Below are positions 8,107 to 17,248 of a stretch of 64,000 nucleotides of DNA, piece after piece. The position numbers were made by a program, and so were the translations under genes. Position 1 is the stretch's first letter, and each line of letters starts with the position of its first letter. A model generated the notes under the pieces. The model did not search any database, had not been told where the DNA came from, and saw only the letters and a program-made list of their open reading frames with translations. This stretch comes from Brucellaceae bacterium (lineage in GTDB: Bacteria > Pseudomonadota > Alphaproteobacteria > Rhizobiales > Rhizobiaceae): contig JACKJW010000008.1 of NCBI GenBank assembly GCA_020637755.1, forward strand, positions 62,001 through 126,000. The letters run 5' to 3'.

Positions 8107-9393
8107 TCAGGACGCGACGCGCGAACCCGGCGCGATCAGCGGCGGGGCGGCATTGAGCGTCTCGATGGCAAAGCCCGCTGCCTTCTTGTACCCCGCCATG
8201 AAGGCGGCGCGCTCATCGGCGGGGATCACGTCGTTGATGTCGTCAAATTCGCCGCTGCACCGTTCGTCCACCATGTTCAGGAGGCCAAACGGCCCGGCGC
8301 CACGATTGCGCAGGATCAGCTCGGAAACCGGGCGGCAGAGCGTTTCGTCATAGGCCGCAAGGGCCATGGACGTGGCACCGTGCTTCACGACCTTGGCTCC
8401 GAGAATGCGCGCATCGATGATCGCCTGGCTCGCCCCGTTTGAACCGGTCGGATACATGGCATGGGCTGCGTCCCCCATCAGCGCCACCGCGCCATCGGCC
8501 CAGCTTGCCACCGGGTCGCGGTCGATCATCGGGTTTTCATAGGCAATGTCGGAGTTGCGCAGCATCTCTGGCACGTCCAGCCAGTCGTAGCGGAACGCCT
8601 CGAAATGCCGGACGAACTCGTCCACTGTGACCGGCCGGAACCAGCCGGATTTCTCCCAGCCCTCCGTGCTGTCGAGCGTCAGCTCGGCGATCCAGTTGAT
8701 GGTGGCCAGGCCTGTTTCGGGATCGGGATGGGAGATGGGATAGATCACCATGCGGTGGCGATGGGTGCCGAGGCCGACGAAGGATGAGCCGGTGCGGATG
8801 GGCTTTGCCTGCGTCGTGCCGCGCCACATGATCGCCCCGCCCCAATGGATCGGCGGCTGGCCGGGATGCATCTGCGCGCGCACGGCGGAATGGATGCCGT
8901 CCGCACCGATCAGCAAGGTGCCGGTTTCCTGCGCCTGCGTGCCATCCGCCATGTCGATGATGGCCGTGACGGTGCCGTCCGGATTGTTGCGGTAGCCGGA
9001 GACCTTTGCGCCAAGCTTCAGGGCCGATGCCCCGGCCCGCGCCATGAAGGCTTCGGCGAGCATCATGTGGAACTTGCCGCGATGGACCGCATATTGCGGC
9101 CAGTTGTAGCCGGCATCGAGCCCGCGCGTCTCGGAGTAGATGTCGTTTCCGTTGAGACCGACCAGCGCCCATTCCTTGGCCGGAACACCGACCCGGTCAA
9201 GATCGTCCAGCGTGAACCCCATGTCGAGCAATTCGCGCACGGCATTGGGCTGAATGTTGATGCCGACGCCGAGCGGCTTCAGCTCGCGCACCTGCTCGAA
9301 CACCGTGCAGGCGACGCCGATCTGGTTGAGCGTCAGCGCGACCGCCAGTCCGCCTATGCCGCCACCGGCAATCAACACATGGGGCTTGGTCAT
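8107..9393 (-). CDS. FAD-dependent aromatic-ring monooxygenase-like protein
   Basis: A 428-residue class A flavoprotein of the salicylate/3-hydroxybenzoate hydroxylase type. Seen: the dinucleotide fold VLIAGGGIGGLAVAL at residues 5-19, the DG motif LIGADGIHSAVR at mid-length, and the second FAD motif ALMGDAAHAMYPTGSNG. Such enzymes use NAD(P)H and O2 to hydroxylate aromatic or heteroaromatic acids. The start MTKPHVLIAGG is chosen over longer frames. It is not in an operon but is the nearest neighbour of the heterocycle-catabolism block that starts at 10.4 kb. Substrate unknown. Confidence 0.85.
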   Translation of the reverse strand: MTKPHVLIAGGGIGGLAVALTLNQIGVACTVFEQVRELKPLGVGINIQPNAVRELLDMGFTLDDLDRVGVPAKEWALVGLNGNDIYSETRGLDAGYNWPQYAVHRGKFHMMLAEAFMARAGASALKLGAKVSGYRNNPDGTVTAIIDMADGTQAQETGTLLIGADGIHSAVRAQMHPGQPPIHWGGAIMWRGTTQAKPIRTGSSFVGLGTHRHRMVIYPISHPDPETGLATINWIAELTLDSTEGWEKSGWFRPVTVDEFVRHFEAFRYDWLDVPEMLRNSDIAYENPMIDRDPVASWADGAVALMGDAAHAMYPTGSNGASQAIIDARILGAKVVKHGATSMALAAYDETLCRPVSELILRNRGAGPFGLLNMVDERCSGEFDDINDVIPADERAAFMAGYKKAAGFAIETLNAAPPLIAPGSRVAS

Positions 9394-9605
9394 GAAATTC
9401 GTCCCGTCCTTGTCATGATGGCCTTCTATAGGGGACGCCGGGGGGCATCGGCAACGGTTGTGCGCAGCTTCCTTGTCGCCGCCGCCCAGGGGCACCTTTC
9501 ACCTTGTGCCCGACCGCCATGGTCACCATAGTGCGCTGAAACCTGCACAGGATGATTTGCCCCTTGCCGGACCGAGCGCCCAATACCACGCAGACCCTCT
9601 GTCCA

Positions 9606-10424
9606 ATGCGATTGCGTATGGTGATGGCCGCCGGCGTCCTCGCATTTGCAGCGGGACTTGCGCCCGTCGCGGTCAGGGCGGACAGCTTCCCGAGCCTGAC
9701 CAGGGCCGTCGAGGGCCTGGCGCCCCTGCCCTCGCGCCGCGCGCTGGACCGCATTCCGAACATGGGGAGAAAACTGCTCGCGCTTCGCAGTTACCTGAGA
9801 AGCGCCTCCCGGATTGCGGACATATGGAGCTGGGACGAAACACAGATCGCCACCTTTGACGGCACCCCGCAACGCGCAGCGCTGATGGCGGAAATCGGGG
9901 CCATCGGCGCCCATTTCGCGGCCGCCAACCCGGGCTACGGGCTCTACGTCAATCCGCACATCCGCAGCCTCGATGACCAGATCGCCGCCTGGAACGGCAA
10001 CACCACCGTCGGCCGGGCGGCAAACCAGCTCTATGAGAATTTCCTTGTCGTTTTCAGCAAGGACGGAACCTTTCCGCAGACCATCGACGCCGATGCCTTT
10101 TCAGGCTGGCTGAGGCGCTTCATGCCACGCACGCCCGCCCCGCTCGCCGCGCCGGGCCTCAGTGCGCATGGACGGGCGAGCGCCATCGACTTCCAGATTG
10201 CCCAGGACGGCCGCGTCATTGCACCGGCTGATACATCCAAGATCGAGGATGTCTGGAAGAAGGACGGCTGGGACGAAAAGCTGAAGGTCAGCATTGAGGC
10301 CGCCGGCCCGTCCTTTGCCGGACCGCTCGCCTCACCCTATGAACCCTGGCACTATGATTACCGCCCGGCCACCGGCATGCCGGACCTGAAGCCCGCAGAC
10401 CCCGGCCCGGCTGTGGCCGAGTAA
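9606..10424 (+). CDS. Secreted M15-family (DD-carboxypeptidase-like) peptidase
   Basis: A 272-residue exported protein. MRLRMVMAAGVLAFAAGLAPVAVRA is a signal peptide. The C-terminal half has a modified M15 zinc signature: SAHGRASAIDF (His and Asp ligands in an S-x-H-G-x(3)-A-x-D pattern) and, 80-90 residues later, EPWHYDY with the third ligand. M15 enzymes trim peptidoglycan stem peptides. It is transcribed divergently from the monooxygenase and converges on hyuB with 12 bases between. The metal motif differs slightly from classical VanY/DdpX, so the exact bond cleaved is uncertain. Confidence 0.75.
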   Translation: MRLRMVMAAGVLAFAAGLAPVAVRADSFPSLTRAVEGLAPLPSRRALDRIPNMGRKLLALRSYLRSASRIADIWSWDETQIATFDGTPQRAALMAEIGAIGAHFAAANPGYGLYVNPHIRSLDDQIAAWNGNTTVGRAANQLYENFLVVFSKDGTFPQTIDADAFSGWLRRFMPRTPAPLAAPGLSAHGRASAIDFQIAQDGRVIAPADTSKIEDVWKKDGWDEKLKVSIEAAGPSFAGPLASPYEPWHYDYRPATGMPDLKPADPGPAVAE

Positions 10425-10436
10425 CGCCGTCCCATT

Positions 10437-12134
10437 TTATGCAGAACCCTGGCTGGTCCAGCCGAATTTTTCGCGCGCCTCTTCCGCCGTATAGCGGCCA
10501 AGGCGGACATCCTCGGCCACAAGGGCCGGGTCGCGCTGTTTCGGATCACCATAACCGCCGCCGCCCGGTGTCCTCACTCGCACCCGGTCGCCGGGCGCCA
10601 TCGCAATGTCCTGTTCTTTCGACAGGTGTTCCGGCGTGTACGCCTCACCGCCGCGCCACACCGTCACCTCATTGACGGCACCGTCTTCGCCGCCCAGCGC
10701 GCCTTGCGGGCCGAGACGTCCGTGATCCATCACGAAGGAGGCTCGTGCCTCGCCCCGGCGCAATTCCAGCTCATAGTCGAGACCGAAGCCGCCACGATGC
10801 CTGCCCGCACCTCCAGAGCCTTCGCGCAGTTGGTAGTGGCGATAGAGCACCGGAAAGGCCTGCTCCATGATTTCGACTGGGGGCGCCTTGGAAATTCCGA
10901 TGGTCGAGCACCCGTTGGCCAACCCGTCATGATCCGCATTGCCGCCATATCCACCGCCGGACAGCTGGTACATGACGAAATCGCGCCCCTTCAGCGGATC
11001 GTGACCGCCCAGTGCAAAATTGCCGGACGTCCCTGCCGGAGCCGCCGTCACCCTGTCCGGCAGCGCCTCGACAAGGGCTGCAAACACAGCTTCAGCAATG
11101 CGCTGCGACACTTCCGCCGCGCAGCCCGAGACGGGACGCGGGTAATGCGCATCGAGGAACGTGCTCTCGTATCCGGTGACGACAAGCGGCTCGAACGCAC
11201 CCGCAGAAATCGGCACCTCCGGGAAAATGTGGCGCATGGCGAGATAGACGGAGGACAGCGTTGTCGCCAGCACCGAATTCATTGGCCCGGCGCAAGGTGG
11301 CGACGAACCGGAAAAGTCGAACGTCAGCCGGTTCCCGGCCTTCGTGACGGCGAGCCGGATGGCCAGCGGCTCGTTGACCACGCCGTCACTGTCCACCCAG
11401 GCGACAGAGCTGTAACTACCGTCCGCGATCAGCCCGATGCAGGCCTCCATCTGCCGGGCAGCGCGGCGGCGCAATTCGGCGATGGCCTCCGTCACGGTAT
11501 CATCGCCGTATCGGTCAAGCAGTCCGCCAAGCCGGTCGGCTCCCACCATGAGGGCCGCAGCCTGCGCCTTGATGTCACCGATGCGCTGGTCCGCAACGCG
11601 GATATTGGAGCAGATGATGGCGTGGATTTCCGGGTCCATCACACCTTGCTTGAACAGGCGTACCGGCGGCAGCCGCAGCCCCTCCTGCTCCACCGATGTG
11701 GCGGAGGCCGAGAAGCCACCCGGCACCGCGCCACCCGTATCCGGCCAGTGCCCGGTATTGGATAGCCAGCAATATATATTGCCATTCCGGTAAAAGGGCA
11801 TGGCAAAACGCACATCCATCAGGTGTGTGCCGCCCAGATAGGGATCGTTCACAATGTAGATGTCGCCGGGCTGCGGCGCGGCGGCCTTGCCCTCACGGAT
11901 CATTTCGGTCAGCACCCGCGTCGAATACTGCATCGTGCCGACAAAGACCGGCAACCCGCCCGACCCTTGGGCAATCAGCGAACCGTCCTTGGCGCCATAG
12001 ATGCCATCGGAGCGGTCATTGGCTTCCGCAATCACCGGCGAGAAGGCGGCGCGCGAAAACGTCAGATCCATCTCGTCGCAGACCTGCTGAAGCCCGGCCT
12101 GGATGACCGACAGGGTGATCGGGTCGATGCTCAT
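10437..12134 (-). CDS. Hydantoinase B / oxoprolinase beta-type subunit
   Basis: Partner of the following HyuA-like subunit in an ATP-dependent cyclic-amidase (family members open 5-oxoproline, N-methylhydantoin or caprolactam). Hallmarks: DPITLSVIQAGLQQVCDEMD at the start, NDPYLGGTHLMDV, FDFSGSSPPCAGPMNS and the glycine-rich C-terminal RTPGGGGYGDP. The ATG overlaps the hyuA stop (ATGA), indicating translational coupling. The 565-residue length is normal. The substrate cannot be read from sequence; the context suggests a lactam made from an N-heterocycle. Confidence 0.93.
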   Translation of the reverse strand: MSIDPITLSVIQAGLQQVCDEMDLTFSRAAFSPVIAEANDRSDGIYGAKDGSLIAQGSGGLPVFVGTMQYSTRVLTEMIREGKAAAPQPGDIYIVNDPYLGGTHLMDVRFAMPFYRNGNIYCWLSNTGHWPDTGGAVPGGFSASATSVEQEGLRLPPVRLFKQGVMDPEIHAIICSNIRVADQRIGDIKAQAAALMVGADRLGGLLDRYGDDTVTEAIAELRRRAARQMEACIGLIADGSYSSVAWVDSDGVVNEPLAIRLAVTKAGNRLTFDFSGSSPPCAGPMNSVLATTLSSVYLAMRHIFPEVPISAGAFEPLVVTGYESTFLDAHYPRPVSGCAAEVSQRIAEAVFAALVEALPDRVTAAPAGTSGNFALGGHDPLKGRDFVMYQLSGGGYGGNADHDGLANGCSTIGISKAPPVEIMEQAFPVLYRHYQLREGSGGAGRHRGGFGLDYELELRRGEARASFVMDHGRLGPQGALGGEDGAVNEVTVWRGGEAYTPEHLSKEQDIAMAPGDRVRVRTPGGGGYGDPKQRDPALVAEDVRLGRYTAEEAREKFGWTSQGSA

Positions 12135-14194
12135 GGGCGTTCTCCCGCGACCGTCACGATAATATTGCCGATCATGTCCCCCTCGGCCACATCGCCCGGA
12201 TGGATCAGAACGGTCGTGTCCATCTGCACGATGACCGCCGGTCCCTCGATGCACGCGTCAAGCGGCAGATGGTCGCGCCAATAGACCGGCGTGTCATGCC
12301 ATGTCCCGTCGAAGAAGACCGGACGGCGCCCGGTCAGGGCGTCTGCCACGGTCTCCCGCCGCCCGCTGGGATCAATCAGCCCGGAAAGGTCGGTTTCAGG
12401 GCGTTGCCCGGTCACCGAGACATTCACATTGACGAGGTTGGCCCGCATCTCCGGCAGGCGCACCTTGAAGCGCCGGAAATAGGCCTCCTCGAAATCCGCC
12501 TGGATATCGGCCACTTCGGGCGTCGCGGATCGTAGCGCGACGCGCAGCAGATGAGTCTGCCCGGCAAATTGCAGGTCGGCCGTCAACTGATGCCCGATGC
12601 CGGTGATCGTCACGCGTTCGCGCGCAATCAGTGTTTCGCCCTCGCCCAGACGCCGGGCGATCACCTCATGCAGCAAGGCCGCATCCAGCGTGGCCAGCGG
12701 CAGATTGAGCGTGTTGACGAAATCGTGGCGTATATCGGCCACCACGCATCCGAGCGCGTTCGTGATGCCGGGCCGCGCCGGAACGAGCACGCGCGGGATA
12801 CCGAGTTCGCGCGCCAGTGCACTGGCATGCAGCGGCCCCGCCCCGCCGAACGCAAACAGTGCGAAATCGCGTGGATCGGCCCCGAGCGACACCGACACCA
12901 TGCGGATGGCACCGGCCATTTTCGTGTTGGCCATGCGGATCACGGCATCCGCCGCACCCGTCGCGTCAAGACCCAGCGGCTTGCCGAGCTTTTCGTTGAA
13001 GATCGCGGCGACAGCCTCCACCGTCGCCCCGCCCTTCACCGATTTCAGCCGCGCAGGGTCGAGCCTTCCGAGCAGCAGGTTGGCATCCGAGATGGTCGGT
13101 TCCGTTCCGCCGCGCCCGTAACAGACCGGGCCGGGCGACGCACCGGCACTTTCCGGGCCGACTTCCAGCAGCCCTGCCGCATTGACCTTGGCAATCGAGC
13201 CGCCGCCCGCGCCGACTGTGCGCACATCCACCATCGGCACGTGGATCGGCATGGCATATTCGATCTCGATCTCCGAAGAGACTGGCGGCTCACCCTTGCG
13301 GATCAGCGCGACATCGGTGGACGTGCCGCCCATGTCATAGGTGATGAGATCGGGAATACCGGCTTTCAGCCCCGTATGTGCTGCTGCTTTCACGCCGGAG
13401 GCCGGACCGGACATCACCGTCTTGGCGGCCTCGCGTGCCACCATGGCCGACGAGACCATGCCGCCATTGCCGTTCATCACCAGCACGTCGCCGCCATAGC
13501 CCTTGGCTTGCAACTCATCAACCAGGCGGCGGATATAGCGCTCCAGTAGCGGCTGGACCGAGGCATTGACCGCTGCCGTCACCCCGCGTTCGTATTCACG
13601 GCTCTCCGACAGCAACTGATGACCAAGCGTGATGTGGCCGTTGGGCCAGACCGAAGCGGCGATCTCGCCCGCGCGCAGCTCATGGGCCGGATTGGCATAG
13701 GAATGCAGGAAATGGATGACGAGGGACTCGCACCCTGCCTGAACCAGTTTCAGGGCGGCCGCGCGCACCGCCCCTTCATCAAGGGGAACAACCACCTCGC
13801 CAGCGGCGTCCATCCGCTCGGGCACCTCCAGCCTCAGGTCGCGCGGGATGATGGGGCGGAATTCACCTTTCATGCCATAAGCTTGCGGCCGGGTGCGGCG
13901 CCCGAGTTCCAGCACGTCGCGAAAACCGCCCGTCGTGATCATGCCGGTGCGCGCCAGCTTGCGCTCCAGCACGGCATTGGTCGTGGTGGTCGTGCCGTGG
14001 ATGATGAGACGGAGCGAGGCCAGGTCGGCACCGGCCTCCTCCAGCGCACCAAGCACCCCGAAGGCCTGATTGTCCAGCGTACTCGCCACCTTGGCAAGCC
14101 GGACGCCTCCACTTGCAGGATCAACCAGCACCAGATCGGTGAAGGTTCCCCCCACATCGATGCCCGCGACCGCAATGCCGGCAGGATCGTCCAT
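12131..14194 (-). CDS. Hydantoinase A / oxoprolinase alpha-type ATPase subunit
   Basis: The ATP-binding subunit of the cyclic-amidase, with an actin/acetate-kinase-like fold. Seen: the phosphate-1 loop AGIDVGGTFTDLVLVD at residues 10-25, HGTTTTTNAVLERK, the core motif YDMGGTSTDVALI, and FGGAGPLHASALARELG in the second half. The 687 residues match the family. It precedes hyuB with a 4-base overlap, and its promoter faces the membrane-protein gene at 14.36 kb. The intergenic region contains TTGGTATGCGAA, close to elements found before the ABC operon and the molybdenum hydroxylase operon. Confidence 0.94.
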   Translation of the reverse strand: MDDPAGIAVAGIDVGGTFTDLVLVDPASGGVRLAKVASTLDNQAFGVLGALEEAGADLASLRLIIHGTTTTTNAVLERKLARTGMITTGGFRDVLELGRRTRPQAYGMKGEFRPIIPRDLRLEVPERMDAAGEVVVPLDEGAVRAAALKLVQAGCESLVIHFLHSYANPAHELRAGEIAASVWPNGHITLGHQLLSESREYERGVTAAVNASVQPLLERYIRRLVDELQAKGYGGDVLVMNGNGGMVSSAMVAREAAKTVMSGPASGVKAAAHTGLKAGIPDLITYDMGGTSTDVALIRKGEPPVSSEIEIEYAMPIHVPMVDVRTVGAGGGSIAKVNAAGLLEVGPESAGASPGPVCYGRGGTEPTISDANLLLGRLDPARLKSVKGGATVEAVAAIFNEKLGKPLGLDATGAADAVIRMANTKMAGAIRMVSVSLGADPRDFALFAFGGAGPLHASALARELGIPRVLVPARPGITNALGCVVADIRHDFVNTLNLPLATLDAALLHEVIARRLGEGETLIARERVTITGIGHQLTADLQFAGQTHLLRVALRSATPEVADIQADFEEAYFRRFKVRLPEMRANLVNVNVSVTGQRPETDLSGLIDPSGRRETVADALTGRRPVFFDGTWHDTPVYWRDHLPLDACIEGPAVIVQMDTTVLIHPGDVAEGDMIGNIIVTVAGERP

Positions 14195-14236
14195 CGGCGC
14201 GTCCTTTCCCCCGCCGGACGGTCCGCCGGGAAATCG

Positions 14237-14248
14237 TTGGTATGCGAA
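14237..14248 (+). promoter_or_regulatory. TTGGTATACCAA-like element in the hyuA promoter region
   Basis: TTGGTATGCGAA matches the palindrome TTGGTATACCAA, typical of GntR/FCD-type operators, at 10 of 12 positions. A near-identical copy on the other strand lies at 21679-21690 in the marR/molybdenum-hydroxylase intergenic region. Regulatory role is an inference. Confidence 0.35.
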
Positions 14249-14355
14249 TGAAGGCGCGAAGCGACCGCCTTGTCAACGCGGTGCATGCGTTGGCGACGGA
14301 CCCTGCTTCACTTTCCCGCGTTTGCGCGGCACCCGCAAATGGCAATAGTGGCTCC

Positions 14356-15759
14356 ATGATCCGACTCACGCGACCCGTGCTTCTTCTGCTTGCCGCCGTC
14401 CTCGGCGCGACAGGACCGGCCTCCGCCCATGTCTCGGAGGGCGGCCTGATCATGCTGCTGCCGACGGCCCACTACGCGGCAGCCGGATTTTCCGTCGTCG
14501 CGCTGACGGCACTCGCCACGATGGCGCTCCCGCAAGGCCGGGCGGACTGGCTGTTCCATACACGAACCATCCGGTTTGTCCCGCCCGCACCGGTCAACGC
14601 GGGCGTGAACCTTGCCGCACTTGCCACCTTCCTGCTGCTGCTGGTATCCGGATGGGCGGGCACCCGCGACCCGCTCGAAAACCCGCTTTCCCTGATGGTT
14701 TGGACCTTCTGGTGGTGCGTGCTGCTGCCGGTCCAGTCGCTGTTGTTTGACATCTGGCGCTGGCTCAATCCCTTCGCCGGACTGGCGCGTCTGCTTGGAC
14801 TGATGCGCGTGCGCGGCTTGCAGTTGCCTGCCCTGATGCGTCTCGGCCATTGGCCCGGGGTCATCGCGTGGCTTGGCGTTGTCAGCTTCTATCTGGCTGA
14901 CATTGCCCCGGACTATCCGCCGCGCCTGGCCGCCTTTGCCTCAGCCTATCTGCTGTGGACCTTGACGGGAATGGTGCTGACCTCGCCGGGCTGGTGGCTC
15001 GCCCACGGCGAATTTGTGACCATGATGATGCGCTTGCTCGCACGCCTTGCCATTCTGCGTCGCGCCGGGGCCATTCTGCATTTCGGCCTGCCGGGCCATG
15101 GCGTTGTTCACGGCCCGGCGCCCGCCCGTGCACAGGCGCTGCTCGCCGTCGCCATGCTGGCCATGGGCTCCTTCGACGGCATCAACGAAACCTTCCTCTG
15201 GCTCGCCGCTATCGGCGTCAATCCGCTCGAATTTCCCGGACGGTCCGCTGTCGCCATGCCGACAGTCGCCGGCTTGCTGGCAACAATCTGTTTGTTTGTC
15301 GCCGCCTTCACCATCGCCATTGCATTGGGCGCGCGGCTGGCCGGATTGCCTGACCGGTGCGGCATGCTGTTCCGGCGCCAGGCACTTGCGCTCCTTCCTA
15401 TCATAGCTGGCTATCATATAGCGCACTATTTAACTGTCTTCCTTGTCAATGGGCAATATTTCGCTGAAATGCTGACCCACTGGATGGATGGCATGGACGG
15501 TCTGCCGGGCCTGCACGGGCACCGGCAAGTCACCACCGGCTTCCTCAATTCCACCGTCACGGTCCAGATCATCTACCTCACGCAGGCAGGGGCGGTGGTT
15601 CTCGGGCACGCGGTTGCCATCATGGCGGCCCACGCCATCGCCGAACGCGTGACCACCGGCCGCCGCACCGCCCTGCTGGCCCATCTGCCGCTGGTGATCC
15701 TGATGCTCGCCTACACGCTTGTCGGTCTCTGGTTGCTGGCGGCCCCTCGTGGTGCGTGA
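14356..15759 (+). CDS. Polytopic inner-membrane protein of unknown function
   Basis: A 467-residue protein with an N-terminal signal-like segment (MIRLTRPVLLLLAAVLGATG, cleaved near PASA-H) and about ten further hydrophobic segments. The stretch PVQSLLFDIWRWLNPFAGLA resembles a polytopic family annotated in actinobacteria as fenitrothion hydrolase; that name need not reflect function, and my match is by memory. No enzymatic motif is evident. It lies between divergent hyuA and the ABC importer operon, so a role in uptake or membrane handling of the same substrate is possible but unproven. The start at the second ATG cluster gives the clean signal sequence. Confidence 0.6.
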   Translation: MIRLTRPVLLLLAAVLGATGPASAHVSEGGLIMLLPTAHYAAAGFSVVALTALATMALPQGRADWLFHTRTIRFVPPAPVNAGVNLAALATFLLLLVSGWAGTRDPLENPLSLMVWTFWWCVLLPVQSLLFDIWRWLNPFAGLARLLGLMRVRGLQLPALMRLGHWPGVIAWLGVVSFYLADIAPDYPPRLAAFASAYLLWTLTGMVLTSPGWWLAHGEFVTMMMRLLARLAILRRAGAILHFGLPGHGVVHGPAPARAQALLAVAMLAMGSFDGINETFLWLAAIGVNPLEFPGRSAVAMPTVAGLLATICLFVAAFTIAIALGARLAGLPDRCGMLFRRQALALLPIIAGYHIAHYLTVFLVNGQYFAEMLTHWMDGMDGLPGLHGHRQVTTGFLNSTVTVQIIYLTQAGAVVLGHAVAIMAAHAIAERVTTGRRTALLAHLPLVILMLAYTLVGLWLLAAPRGA

Positions 15760-15774
15760 TAGGCTGCCAATCGT

Positions 15775-15784
15775 TTGTATACAA
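15775..15784 (+). promoter_or_regulatory. Perfect palindrome TTGTATACAA upstream of the ABC importer operon
   Basis: A 10-base perfect palindrome about 100 bases before the substrate-binding-protein start. It resembles half-site pairs bound by GntR/FCD regulators. It is related to the elements at 14237-14248 and 21679-21690. No GntR gene is present in the window. Confidence 0.45.
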
Positions 15785-15887
15785 GCTAACGCCTTGTTTG
15801 CACCGCACAAAACGGCTGGACTTTGGTTCACCTATCGGCAAGCATGCCGCATCCGGCCGCGTCGTCGGCCCATTGAAGGAGATTGCC

Positions 15888-17189
15888 ATGACCACAAAGG
15901 AAACCTCGCTTGTGACGTCGCGCCGCGGCTTGCTCAAGGGCGCAGCCGCAACCGCCGGTGCAGTTGTTGCCGCATCCGCACTGCCCGGCTTCGTGCGCTA
16001 TGCGCAGGCGCAATCCTCCGAACCGGTCAAGATCGGCTTCCAGGTGCATCGCACCGGCATCGGTGCCGCCTATGGCCGCTGGTACGATCGCACCACGGCT
16101 GCCGCCGTGAAGCTCATCAACGAATCCGGTGGCATCAACGGCCGCCCGGTCGAGATCGTCGCCGAGGATGATGGCACCGATCCCAAGCGCGGTGCCGAGG
16201 TGGTGGAAAAATTCGCCAGCCAGCACAAGTGCGACATCGCCTATGGCACGCTGTTCAGCCACGTCGTCATGGGCTCTGCCCCGCGGGCGGGCGAACTGAA
16301 GCTGCCCTATTTCGTCGTCTCCGAAGGCCATCACGTGGCGTCCGGCGCGCTCAACCGCTACACGCTTCAGCCGGGCATCTGCGACGTCAAGAGCCAGGTG
16401 AAATCCATGGCGCCATTCGTCACGAACAACCTCGGCAAGAAGGTCACCATGATCTTCCCGGACTATGCCTTCGGCCACGATCACCGCGACTTCTTCTCCG
16501 CAGCCGTCGAGGCCAATGGCGGCCAGATCATCGAGAAGATTGCCATCCCGCCGACGGAGACCTCCTTCACGAAATACTTCCCGAAGATCCCGCGCGAGAC
16601 GGAAGTCATCTACCACGTGATGGTCGGCCCCGCCGTCCTGTCCTTCGTCAAGGAAATGGGTGAGTTCTACGGCCCCAACAAGCCGCAGATTTTTGGCTTC
16701 ATCGACAGCCTGGAAGCCGTAGACCTCAACTCGCCGGGCCTTGAGTTCCTCGACGGCACGTATTTCTGGGAAGGCATGCCGCGCTATGTGCAGGCCAAGG
16801 CAAGCCCCTATGACGCCTTCTACCGCGAGCATGTCGGCGTGGACGCCAACGGCGCCTCGACGGCCGATGCCAAGGACGTGGCGACCTACGCCCACATGTT
16901 CGGATGCTGGGAGACGCTCCATGTCATCAAGGCGGGTATGGAAGCGGCCGGCTACAAGGGGCCGGAAGACCGCGCCAAGCTGATCGAGGCCGTGGAAGCC
17001 ATGTCGATCATGCCGGAATCCAACGCCCATCCGCAGGGCGCGAAGGTCTTCAACGGCAAGACCCATCAGGTCTTTGGCCCGCAATACATCTCCAAGGTGG
17101 AAGGCGGAAAGCTGGTCGTCCAGCACAAGACGGCCATCGAGGACGGCTTCTACGACGACGAGGTCGATTACACGACCCAGCCGCTGTGA
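15888..17189 (+). CDS. ABC importer substrate-binding protein, branched-chain amino acid type, Tat-exported
   Basis: Periplasmic receptor of the five-gene importer that follows. The N-terminus has a twin-arginine signal (SRRGLLKGAAATAG, cleavage near YAQA-Q), followed by a Leu/Ile/Val-binding fold: VKIGFQVHRTG, LINESGGINGRPVEIVAEDD and KVTMIFPDYAFGHDHRDFF. 433 residues is normal for the class, whose members bind amino acids, amides, urea or aromatic acids. An AAGGAGA site precedes the ATG. Location beside hyuAB suggests the ligand is the compound metabolised by this block. Confidence 0.93.
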   Translation: MTTKETSLVTSRRGLLKGAAATAGAVVAASALPGFVRYAQAQSSEPVKIGFQVHRTGIGAAYGRWYDRTTAAAVKLINESGGINGRPVEIVAEDDGTDPKRGAEVVEKFASQHKCDIAYGTLFSHVVMGSAPRAGELKLPYFVVSEGHHVASGALNRYTLQPGICDVKSQVKSMAPFVTNNLGKKVTMIFPDYAFGHDHRDFFSAAVEANGGQIIEKIAIPPTETSFTKYFPKIPRETEVIYHVMVGPAVLSFVKEMGEFYGPNKPQIFGFIDSLEAVDLNSPGLEFLDGTYFWEGMPRYVQAKASPYDAFYREHVGVDANGASTADAKDVATYAHMFGCWETLHVIKAGMEAAGYKGPEDRAKLIEAVEAMSIMPESNAHPQGAKVFNGKTHQVFGPQYISKVEGGKLVVQHKTAIEDGFYDDEVDYTTQPL

Positions 17190-17248
17190 TCCGACACCAA
17201 CCGCGCCCCGTTGCCTCTGGCTGCGGGGCGCAAGCTTGCCGGGTATGA

